64,000 nucleotides of DNA from Diadophis punctatus similis (Eukaryota > Chordata > Lepidosauria > Squamata > Dipsadidae), in the NCBI GenBank assembly GCA_023053685.1, contig JALIGW010000001.1, positions 226,212,434-226,276,433 on the forward strand, in the 5' to 3' direction. Positions within the stretch are counted from its first letter, which is position 1, and each line of letters begins with the position of its first letter. The translations under genes and the position numbers were made by a program. Below the pieces are notes generated by a model. The model saw only the letters and a list, made by a program, of their open reading frames with translations. It was not told where the DNA came from and made no database searches. Shown one piece after another: positions 23,852-35,012 of the stretch.

Positions 23852-25070
23852 TAAGGTGACCAGACGTCCCGATTTTGGCGGGACAGCCCCGCTTTTTAAT
23901 TATTTGTCCCGCATCCCGCCCGTCCTCTAAAAAGTCCCGATTTTTGGAAAGAATGCACGACTAGGGCATTCTTTCCAAAAATCGGCCTGAAAGGGGGACG
24001 TGCGAGATTGGGGGGAGTTAAAACTCGGGGAAGGCAGCCATGTCGGGCTCCGTGGTGGCCAAACTGTGGCGCATGCACCAAACGTCGCGCATTGGATGAT
24101 TGCAAGTGGCGCATTGCAATCATCCAATGGACAGGAAAGGTGACGCTTTTCTGCCCGGCGAGCGGGACTGCAGCGCGCGCCGAAGGAAAGCCGGAAGACG
24201 GCGCCGAGCGCCCAACGCTCTCCAGGCAGCGGCAGGCGACAGCGGGTGGGGCTCACCTGTGAGGGCGGGGCCGGGTAAACGGGCTGGCGGGATCGGGGGC
24301 TGCCGCTTCCTTGGCTCCGCCGTCGGACTTTCGCCGACCGCGGCTCGGGCGCTCCTTTGCGAAGTTTGTGGCCGCCAAGCGGAGCAAGGCTGGTCGGCGG
24401 CGCCTCAGTCTCCAAAGCTGGGGAGGCGAGGCGGGCTGTGGCCAAAGGAGCCCCGGCGTTTTTAGCCTGGCCAAAACGGCCGGCGCCGGTCGGATAGCAG
24501 TCCCGACTCGCTCTGGGTGGCCGCAGACGGCGAGCGCGGTTCTTGGGTGAGCCGGGGTCGCCGGCGGAGGGCGCGGGTGCCGAGCGGCTCAGAGGGAGAG
24601 GGCGGCAACGGCCCGCAGCTGAGCTCCTCCTGCGACCCTCGCCGTGGGGCTGGGTGACACCCAGGGTGGGGCTCCAGTCAGGGGGAGGACCAGCCGAGCC
24701 ACGATCCAGCAGACGAGTCAGCCCGCCGGCCTACCGGGCAAGCTGGTTGTAACGACGGCCAGAGGGCCCTCCCCCTGACTGGACACCCCCCTCCCCCGTC
24801 TCGGGCCGCATTTCATCCCGCGGTTTGCTTGAAATCAAGTTTGGGCAGCCAGCCCAAGCCACTGCCAGCTCCCGAAGGGGAGGCGGGAGGCGAGGAAAGG
24901 CCTCCTGCCTCCCCCCCACCCGGACGCCGACATTAGCGGTCTTTTGCCCTCTGCGCATGCGCAGCCTTCTGCGCATGCGCAGAGGGCAAAACTCAAATGG
25001 CAGCGTCCATGCGGCCCCGCCCCCCCGTCAATGGTGTCCCGCTTAAAAAAATATATATCTGGTCACTTTA
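23852..25070. mobile_element. CpG-rich non-autonomous hAT-like element, 1219 bp
   Basis: The 8-bp direct repeat TACTAAAT (23844-23851 and 25071-25078) flanks inverted termini TAAGGTGACCAGA and TCTGGTCACTTTA. The interior (about 24050-25025) is extremely GC- and CpG-rich. It includes two exact TGCGCATGCGCA palindromes (24952-24963 and 24970-24981) inside a larger hairpin GCCCTCTGCGCA...TGCGCAGAGGGC. Open frames on both strands are compositional and show no known domain. If unmethylated, this would score as a CpG island although it is a transposon. Confidence 0.85.
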
Positions 25071-25630
25071 TACTAAATCTTGCTATGGAGTTTTAGTACA
25101 AGCCATACAAAGTTAACCACACTGTTAAATTGCAGTGGATGATTGTGTGAAGACTGAAGTGGTTACTCATAAAGGCACTTCATGAATGAGCAGATTTTCT
25201 GCCAAGGTTCTGAAGTGTCCACTGTGATTTGAAATTTTGCTTAAGTAAATTGCTAAAGATAAAACCTAAGCAATCAGACCTTTGTAAGTTCTGAAGATTC
25301 CCTATTTCATTGCTTAGAGAGCAATCACTATAAATGTGGAGTTTAATAGATGAAACAACTTGGCTTTTTGGTAACAGTTAATTTCATTCATTATTGACAA
25401 TGAAGTGGCTCTTGGCCTATCCTGTTATTGCCTCTTTTTCATTCCCAGCGGTATATGTAGTTAGAGGAAATGAAATAATTTTATGTATTATATTGACAAT
25501 CTACTTAGGCTACTGTCCCTTTGCTTCTACCTGACCTGCTGTGCTCCAAAATGAACTATAATTTATGAACTTGCCTTTTGATAAAAACTTGGAGAGACTG
25601 ACATCCCCCACCCCATTTTTATGTCTAATA

Positions 25631-26006
25631 CGGGTAGTCCTTGACTTACGATCTGTTACTTAGTGATCAAAGTCATGACAGACCACCCAAAAGGTACTTA
25701 CAATCCAGTTCTGAAGTTAAGAAGTCTCTCCATCTCCCGTCATGTGACTGCATTTTGGGTGCTTAGGAGCCAGCCTGCCTTTACAGCCATTTGCAGCATC
25801 TTGTGGTCATGTAATTGCAATTAACTATGTTTTTGCTGAAAATTAGCATTTTCTTCCTGTTTTCAGCAAAAATGGACTATAGCAAATAATGTGTTTGCTT
25901 AATGACTGCCACATAAAAGATAATAAAAATGAGTCTGGTCATGTGGTGACCCATTTTACGACTGTAATTGGCAGGCTTGATTACAGTCAAAAGTCCAGGA
26001 CTACCT
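25631..26006. mobile_element. MITE with AGGTAGTCC-type termini
   Basis: The left end CGGGTAGTCCTTGACTTACG and the right end GTCCAGGACTACCT are imperfect inverted repeats. The interior carries GTCATGTGACTGCATTTTGG and GGTCATGTAATTGCAATTAA, shared in style with the elements at 40319, 45395 and 50944. The target-site duplication is unclear, and no protein is encoded. Confidence 0.7.
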
Positions 26007-26159
26007 ATCTCTTAAGGAGAATTATGCAAAAGGTCTTTCCAGGCACCGAGAGGAGAGTAATGCCCTGTCAGTTGGTGCATTCTGAGATGTTAACCTTTCT
26101 TGAGGATTTTAATAATATCCCCTCTTCACCAATACTCTGGAACTACACTATTTAGCCAA

Positions 26160-26425
26160 CATTTATTAAACAATGTTGTCAGTTCTTTCATTACAGCCTG
26201 GCCACCATATTTTAGGATCTCATCTAAGCCAGCTGCCTTGTTGTTTTTAAGGCTTCTAATCACCATCTTTACTTCTTCAGTGGTAATTTCATCAGTATTC
26301 CTCTGAAGCTCTTGTTGGACACACTGTTCATTAAAGTTGTATATAGTGAATGGGTTTGGCTGGTTAAGAGTTTCATGGAAATGTTCAACCCATCTTTTAT
26401 TCTGTTCATCTAGGCCGGTGACGAA
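26160..26425 (-). mobile_element. LINE reverse transcriptase fragment, clade unresolved
   Basis: The minus strand has an open frame of about 80 codons reading RWVEHFHETLNQPNPF, then EITTEEVKMVIRSLKNNKAA and GLDEI. This is the segment that precedes and begins the RT domain of non-LTR elements (pattern ALKNNKAPGxDxI). It differs from the CR1/L3-type LINEs here and may belong with the element at 51173. A further scrap matching the antisense of EEVKM...EITTEE lies at about 28379-28428. Confidence 0.75.
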
Positions 26426-26429
26426 AAGG

Positions 26430-28760
26430 TGAGATATAATAAATAATTAAAATATTTATAACTGCATCTCAGTAGCACTTTCACATTTTCAGTTTTATTA
26501 ACTTTTTCTTTTTTAATTTGAATATCCCAATACAGGGCAATCATGAGATGTCCCAATACTGCTCTAACAAATTATCTAAACACAAATTAGTTAAATCTTC
26601 CAATTTCCATATTTGTATTAGTCTAATTCCTCTGGGAATGCTATGAGGAGAAAATGCTTATATCCACTCAATTTTGTAAGCCTGGGAAAGTTAGGAAATA
26701 AAGGGACTATAGGAGCATCCAGAAATCCAATGCATTTCATTAACCAAACTCTTTTGCACATTTCTGCAGCATTGTGCATTCTGTTAAGGCAGCAAAATGA
26801 AGCGGTTTATCTGGCAGCTGCCATTTTGTCCCAGCATATAAGCAGGTGGGAGAAAATGGTGGCCACATTTGGGTCACCTTTGCACAGCCCTAGGACACAT
26901 GGCCTGCTCTCATTCCCCAATAAGGTCTGGAAAGCTTCAAAAGGTGTGATAGGTGATGGACGTATGGAGGTGGTCCAAGCATTGCAGGTCCCGGTGGGAT
27001 GGGATGGAGGGAGAGAGGCGGGGGGCATAACAGCAAATGACTGCAGAGGCATTGCAGCCGTCCTAACTTTGAAACAGGGTCATATGTAATTTTGGGCTGC
27101 CTATTGAAACTTCGAACTTTGAAGTTTGTTAAGTGTCATATCTCAAGGACTGTCTGTAGCCCTTTTTAGATTGGGAGGCTTTTTTATCTTTTGAAGAGTC
27201 AAATATTTAATATAATATAAGAGATAAAGGAGGCACTTCATCCTTTTTACTACTTCTGTTTTTGCGTTTCAAAAGTTGTACGTTCAAAACCAGTTCACTT
27301 CTTCCCTCCTGATAGGTTGTTTTCCAAAGAAAATGGTATATCAATTGGATCATTGTTGTGGTTTGCTCTACAAATTTACAGTTCTCTCCCCAGTTCATCA
27401 TTCAAGTCATCATCCCCAGTTCATCATTCAAGCCTGTATATAATGGAGGACAATACAATATTTCTCTAACATTCTGACAGCTGTTTTGTGTGCTCTCTGT
27501 AAAAGAACAAGCAATCTCTCCCACTGCAGTGATACATTGTTTATGTTTTTTAAAAAGAATGGATGCACTTTGCTAATGGATGGATTCAGCACCGCATCTC
27601 ACTTGATATAAATTGCATATGAAGAGATTTAACAGAGCTTGTACACATAGGAAACGTTCTGTGCTATGAAGGAGGACTTTATAATTCGATATTTTTTCAG
27701 TTGAGTTGCTGTTAATTCTTGGAAAGAGACGCAGGGAAGATTTCTATTATTTGAAATAAGATTTCTGTTCATTTTTAAATGAATTTACAGTCAAAGACCA
27801 AATTAAATTGTTTATTGTGTGCCTTTAAAATAAAAATGAGATTTCTCCTATCACCTTCACTTCCTCTGAAATGAGATTTAAAAGAACAGAAGCCCCATTT
27901 CTGGGAAAAGTAGCCCAAGAAGTAGCTGCTAATTTTTTTTTATTGTCATTTATCCAAAGCAATTGTTTTTATTAAGGATAAATCTTATAACATCACTGGG
28001 GAGAAAAGAACTTGACAATCAGCCAAAGTCTAAGGTCATTGTAAACAATAAATAACGTCTTATTTTATTCAGGGTTCAGATGAGATCAATTCAGAGTATA
28101 AATGCAATCACTTTCAGGACTGATCTCTTTCTTCTGAAGAAACTGTTGTAACTATGTTGTCGAGAGCCCCGGCTTCTGCATCAAGAAAAGAAAAAGTAAA
28201 AAAAACATGTCTGCATTACAAGACAGGGAAAGAGCACTCACTAAAACAGTGGCTGTACTTTTACAAAATAACGTTGACAAGACTTTTTGCACAGTTGTTC
28301 TCAGAAAGATTAAGACATCCCTAATGCTATTAATTTGATCTTGAGAAATAAATAGTTGTAGTAGGGAAGCACATATTGCATCTTTACTTCTTCAGTTGTA
28401 ATTTCACCAATATTCACCTGAAGCCAGCAATGAGCCTTTGATCCATCGAAAGTAACCTTAGGGCCCTACTGGAAAATACCTTGTGCAAAATTGGCTGGCT
28501 TTGACTCAGAGATCATTGCTTCATTGAGAACAGTGCTTTTATCACACTTGCAATTACAGCCTTAGCCTTTCATCTTCCTATTATTATTTTTTCTTCTTAC
28601 AAATAATTTTCCAGCTTAGAAAAAAGGTAGGAAAAAAGATTACATGGGCTAAACAAATGAGAGTAGCTTTGGGATTCATAAATACCCCCCCCCCCAATAT
28701 TTCAACATAATGCCCCTGAAGTTATTTATCACTGAAGCATTTATAATTGAAAACCCGTAA
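26430..28760. other. Intergenic, no recognised gene
   Basis: The AT-rich stretch contains a small direct repeat CCCAGTTCATCATTCAAG near 27391 and 27415, and a short LINE scrap near 28379. An open frame at 26643-27089 (148 codons) begins in ordinary AT-rich sequence and shows no domain. I do not call it. Confidence 0.4.
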
Positions 28761-28762
28761 TT

Positions 28763-29474
28763 CCATATTTTTCAGAGTATAAGATGCACCTTTTCCCCCC
28801 TAAAAGAAGGTGGAAATGTCGGTGCGTCTTATACATTGAATACAGCCATTTTTGGCCTCCTGAAGCCCCGCCCCTGCATCCCATTTTTTCTAAAAATGGG
28901 CCCATTTTTTGCAAAAATGGGGTGCACAGAGGATTTGGGAGGCCTGTAGAGTGCTCCTGGTGGCTGGGTGAATGCAAAAACACCCCCATTTTTGCAAAAA
29001 AAAGGGGGGGGTGGAAAATGGGCCATTTTTTGCAAAAACGGGGGCATTTTTGCCTTCCCCCAGCCGCCAGGAGCACTCTGCAGGCCTCCCAAACCCTCTG
29101 CGCACCCAATTTTTGAAAAAAAAAATTGGTTATGTTTTGCAAAAATGGGGGCATTTTTGCCTTTCCCTAGCCCCCAGGAGCACTCTGCAGGCTTCCCAAA
29201 CCTTCTGCATGCCCCGTTTTTCACAAAAACTGGTCCATTTTTGCAAAAAACGGGGTGCATAGAGGGTTTGGGAGGCCTGCAGAGTGCTCCTGGGGGCTGG
29301 GGGAAGGCAAAAATGGGCCCATTTTTGCGAAAAATGGGTTGCGCAGAGGGTTTGGGAGGCTTGCAGAGTGCTCCTGGGGGCCGGGGAGGACAAAAACTTT
29401 TTTTTTCTTACTTACCTCTTTGAAATCCTGGTGCGTCTTATACACCGGTGCGTCTTATAGTCCGAAAAATACGG
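28763..29474. mobile_element. Tc1/mariner-like TIR element with internal inverted repeats (copy A)
   Basis: The termini are a decayed CCATATTTTTCAGAGTATAA (left) and an intact right end complementary to CCGTATTTTTCGGACTATAA, followed by TA. The same 30-bp terminal repeat bounds the elements at 53686 and 59494. The interior consists of about six copies, in both orientations, of a block with GGCCTGCAGAGTGCTCCTGG and runs of GCAAAAATGGG. These generate many overlapping spurious open frames. No transposase. Confidence 0.8.
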
Positions 29475-29476
29475 TA

Positions 29477-30856
29477 CTTCTCTCTCCATTTGATATTGCA
29501 TTTTTCTCATTTTTATACCCAAATATCTCAAAAATATATTAAAACAGAAGAGATGCTTACTAATGTCAGAGCTAAAATGCCAACACCATTTTATAATCTA
29601 TCTTTATTGCTATTAGTAAATTATCAATATTAATACTGACAATTTTAATTATCAATTGATATTTGATAATTGATTCTTTCTATTTGGACCCTCAAAAGAA
29701 GCCCTACTTGCCATATCTGAAATCTAGTAGAACACAGAACAAAACATGGAGCATAAGGGCAGAGGGAAAACAGCACACCAAAGTTTAAAAAGAGAGATAA
29801 TTATTTCAGAAAAAGAATTAGCTAGATGCTAAAAGGAAATAGTGAGGAAGCCAACCTCATCATTCTTGGGAGCATCAGATTCAGGGGTCAGAGACTCAAA
29901 TTCAAAAACATTCATCCCACATCCCAGTCAATCTTACCCATGCCCAATTCTGAACAATTGAGAGCTTTGTAGACAACAGCTAATCAAGATTAGGTTTTGT
30001 CCAGCTAAGGAAGACCAACATCTGGTCTTAGCATTTGGATTGGGGCACCAACCTAAACTAAGCAAAGACAATCCAAAGCCACCAGATTAGATTTTCTAAA
30101 TTGGAAAGTCCATTCTTGAGAATGAATGTGACCCATACAACATAAGCTAAGAGCTAATAATTTCATTCATTTTCATTTGTAGATCCTGTATAATCCTGGA
30201 CTGGCTTTCCTGTTGACTAGTGAAGCATTTCAATGGCTTCTCAAACAATAGTGTACTGACTATTAGCTGGAATGGGAAGTTGGTATATGGATACTAAGCT
30301 GTTATTTTCTTCTTAGGGTCCCTTATGATTAGATAACTTGAGCTGCATACATGCAATTTTGTATGTCCCTATATTAAATTAGTAGCATAACTATTCACTT
30401 TGTATAGGAGAAACTACTAACCTTTAAGATGTAGATAGGCCAAGAATTCAATTATTGTACGCATAATATTGTTATATGTCAGCAGTCTCGTGGAAGTATC
30501 TGAGGGGGGAAATCAAGTATTACTGATTACAAGAGAGAATGAAGGTGAGAAGGCTAGATAAAAGTGGTAGTTAAGGGTTAACTTAGGATAAGTCTCTATG
30601 AACAATGTTTTAATTTTGAAGCAAATGTAGGGGTTGCTTCTTGGAATTGAAAGTGGGTGAACTATAAGAAAACTGGGGGGTGTCCTCTGGAATTTATAAT
30701 CATTAATGAAAAGTTTTGGTTAGCTTTAACTCTTTTATTGTTATTTTATTGTTATTTTAAAATGTAAACTATTCTGTTGGTGGAATTATTTTTATTTTAT
30801 GCTTCTACATTTTATTGGTTATATATACAGATTTTTGCTGCCTGAAAAAGCAGGCA
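29477..30856. other. Intergenic, no recognised feature
   Basis: AT-rich sequence without gene or bounded repeat. Confidence 0.4.
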
Positions 30857-30864
30857 GCATAGAC

Positions 30865-30947
30865 TAGGATTTCTCAACCCTGGCAACTTTTAAGATATGG
30901 GAGTTGAGGTTCACACATCTTAAAGTTGCCATGGTTGAGAAACAGTG
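30865..30947. mobile_element. Small palindromic hAT-like MITE
   Basis: TTCTCAACCCTGGCAACTTT pairs with AAAGTTGCCATGGTTGAGAA across an 83-bp unit. The flanks GCATAGAC (30857-30864) and GTATAGAC (30948-30955) differ by one base, consistent with an old 8-bp duplication. The same core, AACTTTAAG with GACTTGTGG, appears in the MITEs at 50157 and 52454. Confidence 0.65.
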
Positions 30948-30955
30948 GTATAGAC

Positions 30956-31736
30956 CAAAGGGTCTCCAACATTTTGGATCTCAGGGACCACTAAATTCAT
31001 AATTTTAAATCCCGCGGACCACTATCTGCCTAATCTGGCTGGCTGGGCTGGCTAGGTGGTCATGTGACTGGGTGGGCATGGCCAACATGATGTCACTCAC
31101 GTGGAGGGGCGCCTCATCGGCCTCTACTTGCCACTTCCCTCCCAGCCACTCCTCGCCTGCCCGCCTGGGCTCCTTAGGGCCCCAATAGGAAGCAATTGTT
31201 GGAGCTAACCAGCCACCACGAGAAAGAGTTGGCAAAACAGCTGGCTCAGTTCAAATTGGATCTGACCGAGAAGGAGGCTCAGCAGAAGCACCTCACTGAG
31301 GACTATGAGCGCATGTTTTCCAAGCAGAGGGAAGACCTGTGGGAGTGCAAGGCAAGGTACCGGTGCCTGGAGGCTCAGCGGGCTGAGATGGTCAGCCAGT
31401 TCCAGGCCATGATACAGTCCCACTAGAACAAGGCCCTCCGGCTCTTTGCCACCAACAGCGCTTCCCTCCAATCTTCGCCCAAAGCCCCGCACCAAGAGGC
31501 TGAATCAGACCCCAAGTCGGAATTTCTGCCCCCCTCCAACCCGCATAAAAAGATCCCGAAGGGGGAGACTCTCTGCAGCAACACAAACATTCATTGCACA
31601 TATCCAGCCCGGGGGCCGTAGTTTGAGGACCCCTGATTTAGTGCAATATAAAAAAATGCAAATAATTTTTCTGTGGACCACCAAAATTTTCTCGCGGACC
31701 ATCAGTGGTCCACGGGCCACCAGTTGGTGACCACTG
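30956..31736. mobile_element. hAT-like element carrying a host coding fragment
   Basis: An exact 8-bp duplication GTATAGAC (30948-30955 and 31737-31744) flanks termini CAAAGGGTCTCCAAC and the complement of CAGTGGTCACCAACTGG. The outer parts contain GCGGACCAC motifs on both sides. The middle (31190-31640) holds a coding-like segment and then ...GCCGTAGTTTGAGGACCCCTG (to 31634), which looks like the end of a second, nested hAT element. The 8-bp left duplication is shared with the small MITE next to it, so this insertion went in immediately beside that MITE. Confidence 0.8.
31196..31621 (+). pseudogene. Captured coiled-coil protein fragment, possibly centrobin-like
   Basis: A frame of about 141 codons is broken only by TAG near 31424. 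It opens with heptad-patterned sequence HHEKELAKQLAQFKLDLTEK, then EDYERMFSKQREDLWECKAR and LEAQRAEMVSQFQAMIQSH. After the stop it continues in the same frame with NKALRLFATNSASL, a proline/serine-rich part and ends at TAG 31619-31621. It begins and ends without introns or an ATG context. The order of a coiled coil, an AMxQxHW-like motif and a P/S-rich tail recalls the C-terminal third of centrobin (CNTROB), but this is from memory and weak. It sits inside a hAT element, so it is a mobilised gene fragment, not a resident gene. Confidence 0.6.
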
Positions 31737-31745
31737 GTATAGACA

Positions 31746-33495
31746 ATAAAGAGTAGATTCCCTAGCCACACTCCAGGGACTTTTTTCATGCAGATCTGGA
31801 GGGCATTCAAGGTGATCGGAGGAGGGAGAAAGAACCATGAGAGACTCACTGGGCAAGTTAGTCAATTCTCACAATGACAACAATCATATTATCTATTTAA
31901 TTTTAATTAAATACAATAAAATTTAACTTGGATTTCATTCTACTCCTAACTACTACTGTCAATGATATAGCTGCCCAGCTTAAACCTAAGGAAAATGCAT
32001 GATTAATTTTGAACATATTACCCAATATTTCTTTCAAAACAGAAATATCACCTTGGGAAAATAAAATTATCTACTTAAATAGACTTCATCTTGTTTAATT
32101 AAAATAACACCTACATAAAAGGGTAGCTCTTCAAGCAGAAAAGTTGTGCATCATGATTTAGAAAAGAAGAAATCGGGAGCAGCTTTTAAGATATGCTTGG
32201 AAGTACATAGGAGAAAGGTATTAGAAGAAGAAAAGTTACCTGGTTTTACATTTTCTTCGAGGTTTATGTCACGTTTACCAGCTAAACCATGCTTGACACT
32301 AAAAATTCTGTCTATTGCATCTGTAAATAAAACAAGAGGTGAAATCAAGTTTTGTTACTCTAACATTCACCAGCGTATTGCGAGATATCTCCCCACTAGG
32401 TAAAAAGATTCTGAACAAAAATGTAACATATATTTTTGATGGAATGATGCACATTGAATGAGTGGGGGGAAAACATTTCACTAACTCGAAAGCAAAGTAT
32501 CTGACCTATTGCAACAGTGGCATACAACACCAGCAAATTCAGCACAATGTCACATTTTGGGTGTAATCATGCAGCTGTTGGTATAATGAAAAGACAAGCA
32601 AGGAGTTGCCTTCCACTGCTAACATTTCTCATTCTTCACCATTTTGGCTTGAGCAGCTAAGAATGGAAGTTCAATGGCATCTGGAAGGTCACAACTTGCT
32701 CATCTCTGGCATAATGCAAATGTTTTGATTCAGCCAAATATGGGATTAAGCCATTGCCACTAAATTAAAGAAAAGCATCTCTGGTACAATAGCCACTTTA
32801 TAGCCATTTGTTTGCTCTGGTTGAAAAAGGTGGACATATTTGGGTGCACATAATGTGCTGCCTTGGGTTCAGTCTGTTTACTTGAGAACATGTAGCACAG
32901 TGATTGCTTCCTTTGATTTTAAGAAACAGATTTATTTTAACAGTAAACTGCAATTAGTTTACACAAATAACCTCCAAAAGCCATCTTACATTCCCCAGGT
33001 GGCTCTTCTCTCCCCCTTGCACTGGGCATTTCCTTGAGGAGCTGTTCAATACGACCTGAAACAGATGATGGCTATTACCTATTCTTAGAGAAAATTGAAC
33101 TTGAAAAGTAGATTTCCTTTGTAAGGCATGGAAGTTTGGCCATATTTCATCCATTTTGCCACCATTCATTCGAACCCAACATAAACAGAATAAAATGTTC
33201 CAAGAAAAAATATTTGAGTTCTCTTAGAAAATGTATTAATCCTACCTTTCTTTTCATAAATTGGCACCCATATACCATTATATGGTTTTAAAGTAGTGTC
33301 CAGGCATAATAATGTCATCAAAATATTGAATAATTTCAGTGTGTCTAATGTACACATCAAGTAGCAAAGGACATCTGTAATGTGTTTGCTCTCCTGAAAT
33401 ATTTTTAATTAATGTATTACATATATTTGTACACCGCACCCAAAATTAGCTTCAACTGATCCAGCTGCTGATTAGCAAGGGATACATATTGGGAC
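31746..33495. other. Intergenic, no recognised feature
   Basis: AT-rich sequence. The block near 31980-32090 (AAGGAAAATGCATGATTAAT, ATTACCCAATATTTCTTT) recurs at about 36110-36225, so an unnamed dispersed repeat of about 110 bp is present twice. No gene is seen. Confidence 0.5.
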
Positions 33496-33501
33496 AAAAT
33501 C

Positions 33502-34240
33502 ATAGAATTCAAAAGGGCTGATTGGACTGTCAAGTCGAAACCCTACTCAGTGTAGGAATTAACTAAAAGAGTCTCCAACAGAAGGCCATCCAGCTTCTTC
33601 TTGAACATATTCAATGCCAGACATTCATAATTTCCCCTGAGAACTGATTCTACTGTCAAACTACTGGGTTAAACTAGGGTTCAACCAGAATCTGCTTTCC
33701 TGAAACCTTTCACAGTTATTATGTGTCCTGCCATTTAAATGATAACGGGGAAAAATGACTTTGTTATGTGATGTCCTGCCAGATACTTTAAAAATGCTGT
33801 GTTATCATGTTGCCATTACCCCTTATTCCTTGTCAAGGATAATCACACCCAATTTTCTCAATCTTTTCTCATACAACTTTATTTCCAGTCTCCAATCCTC
33901 CTCCTTGTTGTGTCCTGCACTTCTCAGGACACATTTGTTATACTGGGAAGGTAACTAATGAGGATCATTAATTCCTGTGATTTGGAGACTATACTTTTGG
34001 TGATGTCACCTAAAATCACATTTGCCTTTTTAGCCACAATGAACAGTGCTGATTCATATTCAGTGTGATCAATTACGTGACAAGATTTTTTTTCATGCAT
34101 ATTGTTATCAAAGTAGATTGATACTATCTGTTGGTCATTCTTTGCCTTGCATTTTATTTTATTTTTTTCTTAAGTGAAGAACCTTACATTTGTCTCCATT
34201 CAATTTCAAACTGTAATGTCCAGCCCACTTCTCTAACCTA
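33502..34240 (-). mobile_element. Old CR1 LINE 3' fragment
   Basis: The + strand starts ATCATAGAATTCAAAAGGGC and continues with CCATCCAGCTTCTTCTTGAA and GCCACAATGAACAGTGCTGA. These are typical antisense landmarks of a CR1 3' region extending several hundred bases into ORF2. Many substitutions and stops mark it as ancient. Confidence 0.75.
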
Positions 34241-34856
34241 TAAGTACCATTTTAAAAACGTATTGTGTTTACTTATTGGTATCATGAACAACGGAGGTTG
34301 TTTTAAAAAATAATAAAAACAAAATCGCTGAGATGTCCTGTTCAATTATTCTGTCCACTCGGAATTGCCTCAAGAACAGGCTTTCTTTTGTTTTTGCACC
34401 TATTAAAATGGCAAGTTCTTGGGCTAAAGGGAATATTCCCCCTTGCCTTTATTTTTCAATCCATATCGGATTAATTTTCTAAAGCAAATATATCTTTGAT
34501 TATTGGGAAGTTAGGGAAATTTATTGGCAAAACAAATAAATCCTTCCACCTGATCACACAAAACTGGAGAGAAAGTGAACAGGCTGATGTTATATAGCCT
34601 GATTTCACATAAATCGATAAGTAGCTTCTATGTATTGTACCATTTTTGTCAAAACATGTTTGTGTTTGTGTGTGTGTGTGTTAGGGAAACCTTATCCAAG
34701 TTCCTGCTAATGTAGAACTTCATAGCTTTTCTAGCAAACAGCAGCTGCCACCCTCTCAGCTGCTCCACTGAATGGAAAAATCACTTTTCTTCAACACTGC
34801 TGAAAATTCTTTGGGAGAATTTCCACACCATCTTTTTTGAGGCAATGTAGTTGGTG

Positions 34857-35012
34857 GTGGAGGGCTATTATATTATTTTATTAATTGATTAATTGATTAT
34901 TTTATTCTATTAGTTGTATTTTTTATATATGCTGTTTTTATATTTGTGTAAGCCTCCTTGAGTCGCCATGCGCGAATAGGAGGCAATATAAAATTTCTAA
35001 ATAAATAAATAA
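34857..35012 (+). mobile_element. LINE/SINE 3' tail fragment
   Basis: GTAAGCCTCCTTGAGTCGCC followed by AGGAGGCAATATAAAATTTC and an AATAAATAAATAA tail matches the 3' end design of the LINEs at 5796 and 38352. An AT-rich stretch precedes it. No coding part remains. Confidence 0.65.

Noticed and set aside
23927..24752. GC-rich frames of up to 172 codons on both strands
   Set aside because: Composition-driven frames within a CpG-rich hAT element; arginine/proline/alanine bias and no recognisable motif.
26643..27089. 148-codon frame
   Set aside because: No motif, mixed composition, and no supporting signals; most likely chance.
28741..29445. Many overlapping frames rich in FAKMGPF/PPEAL-like repeats
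   Set aside because: They follow the internal repeats of a TIR transposon in both orientations; no domain, no splice context.
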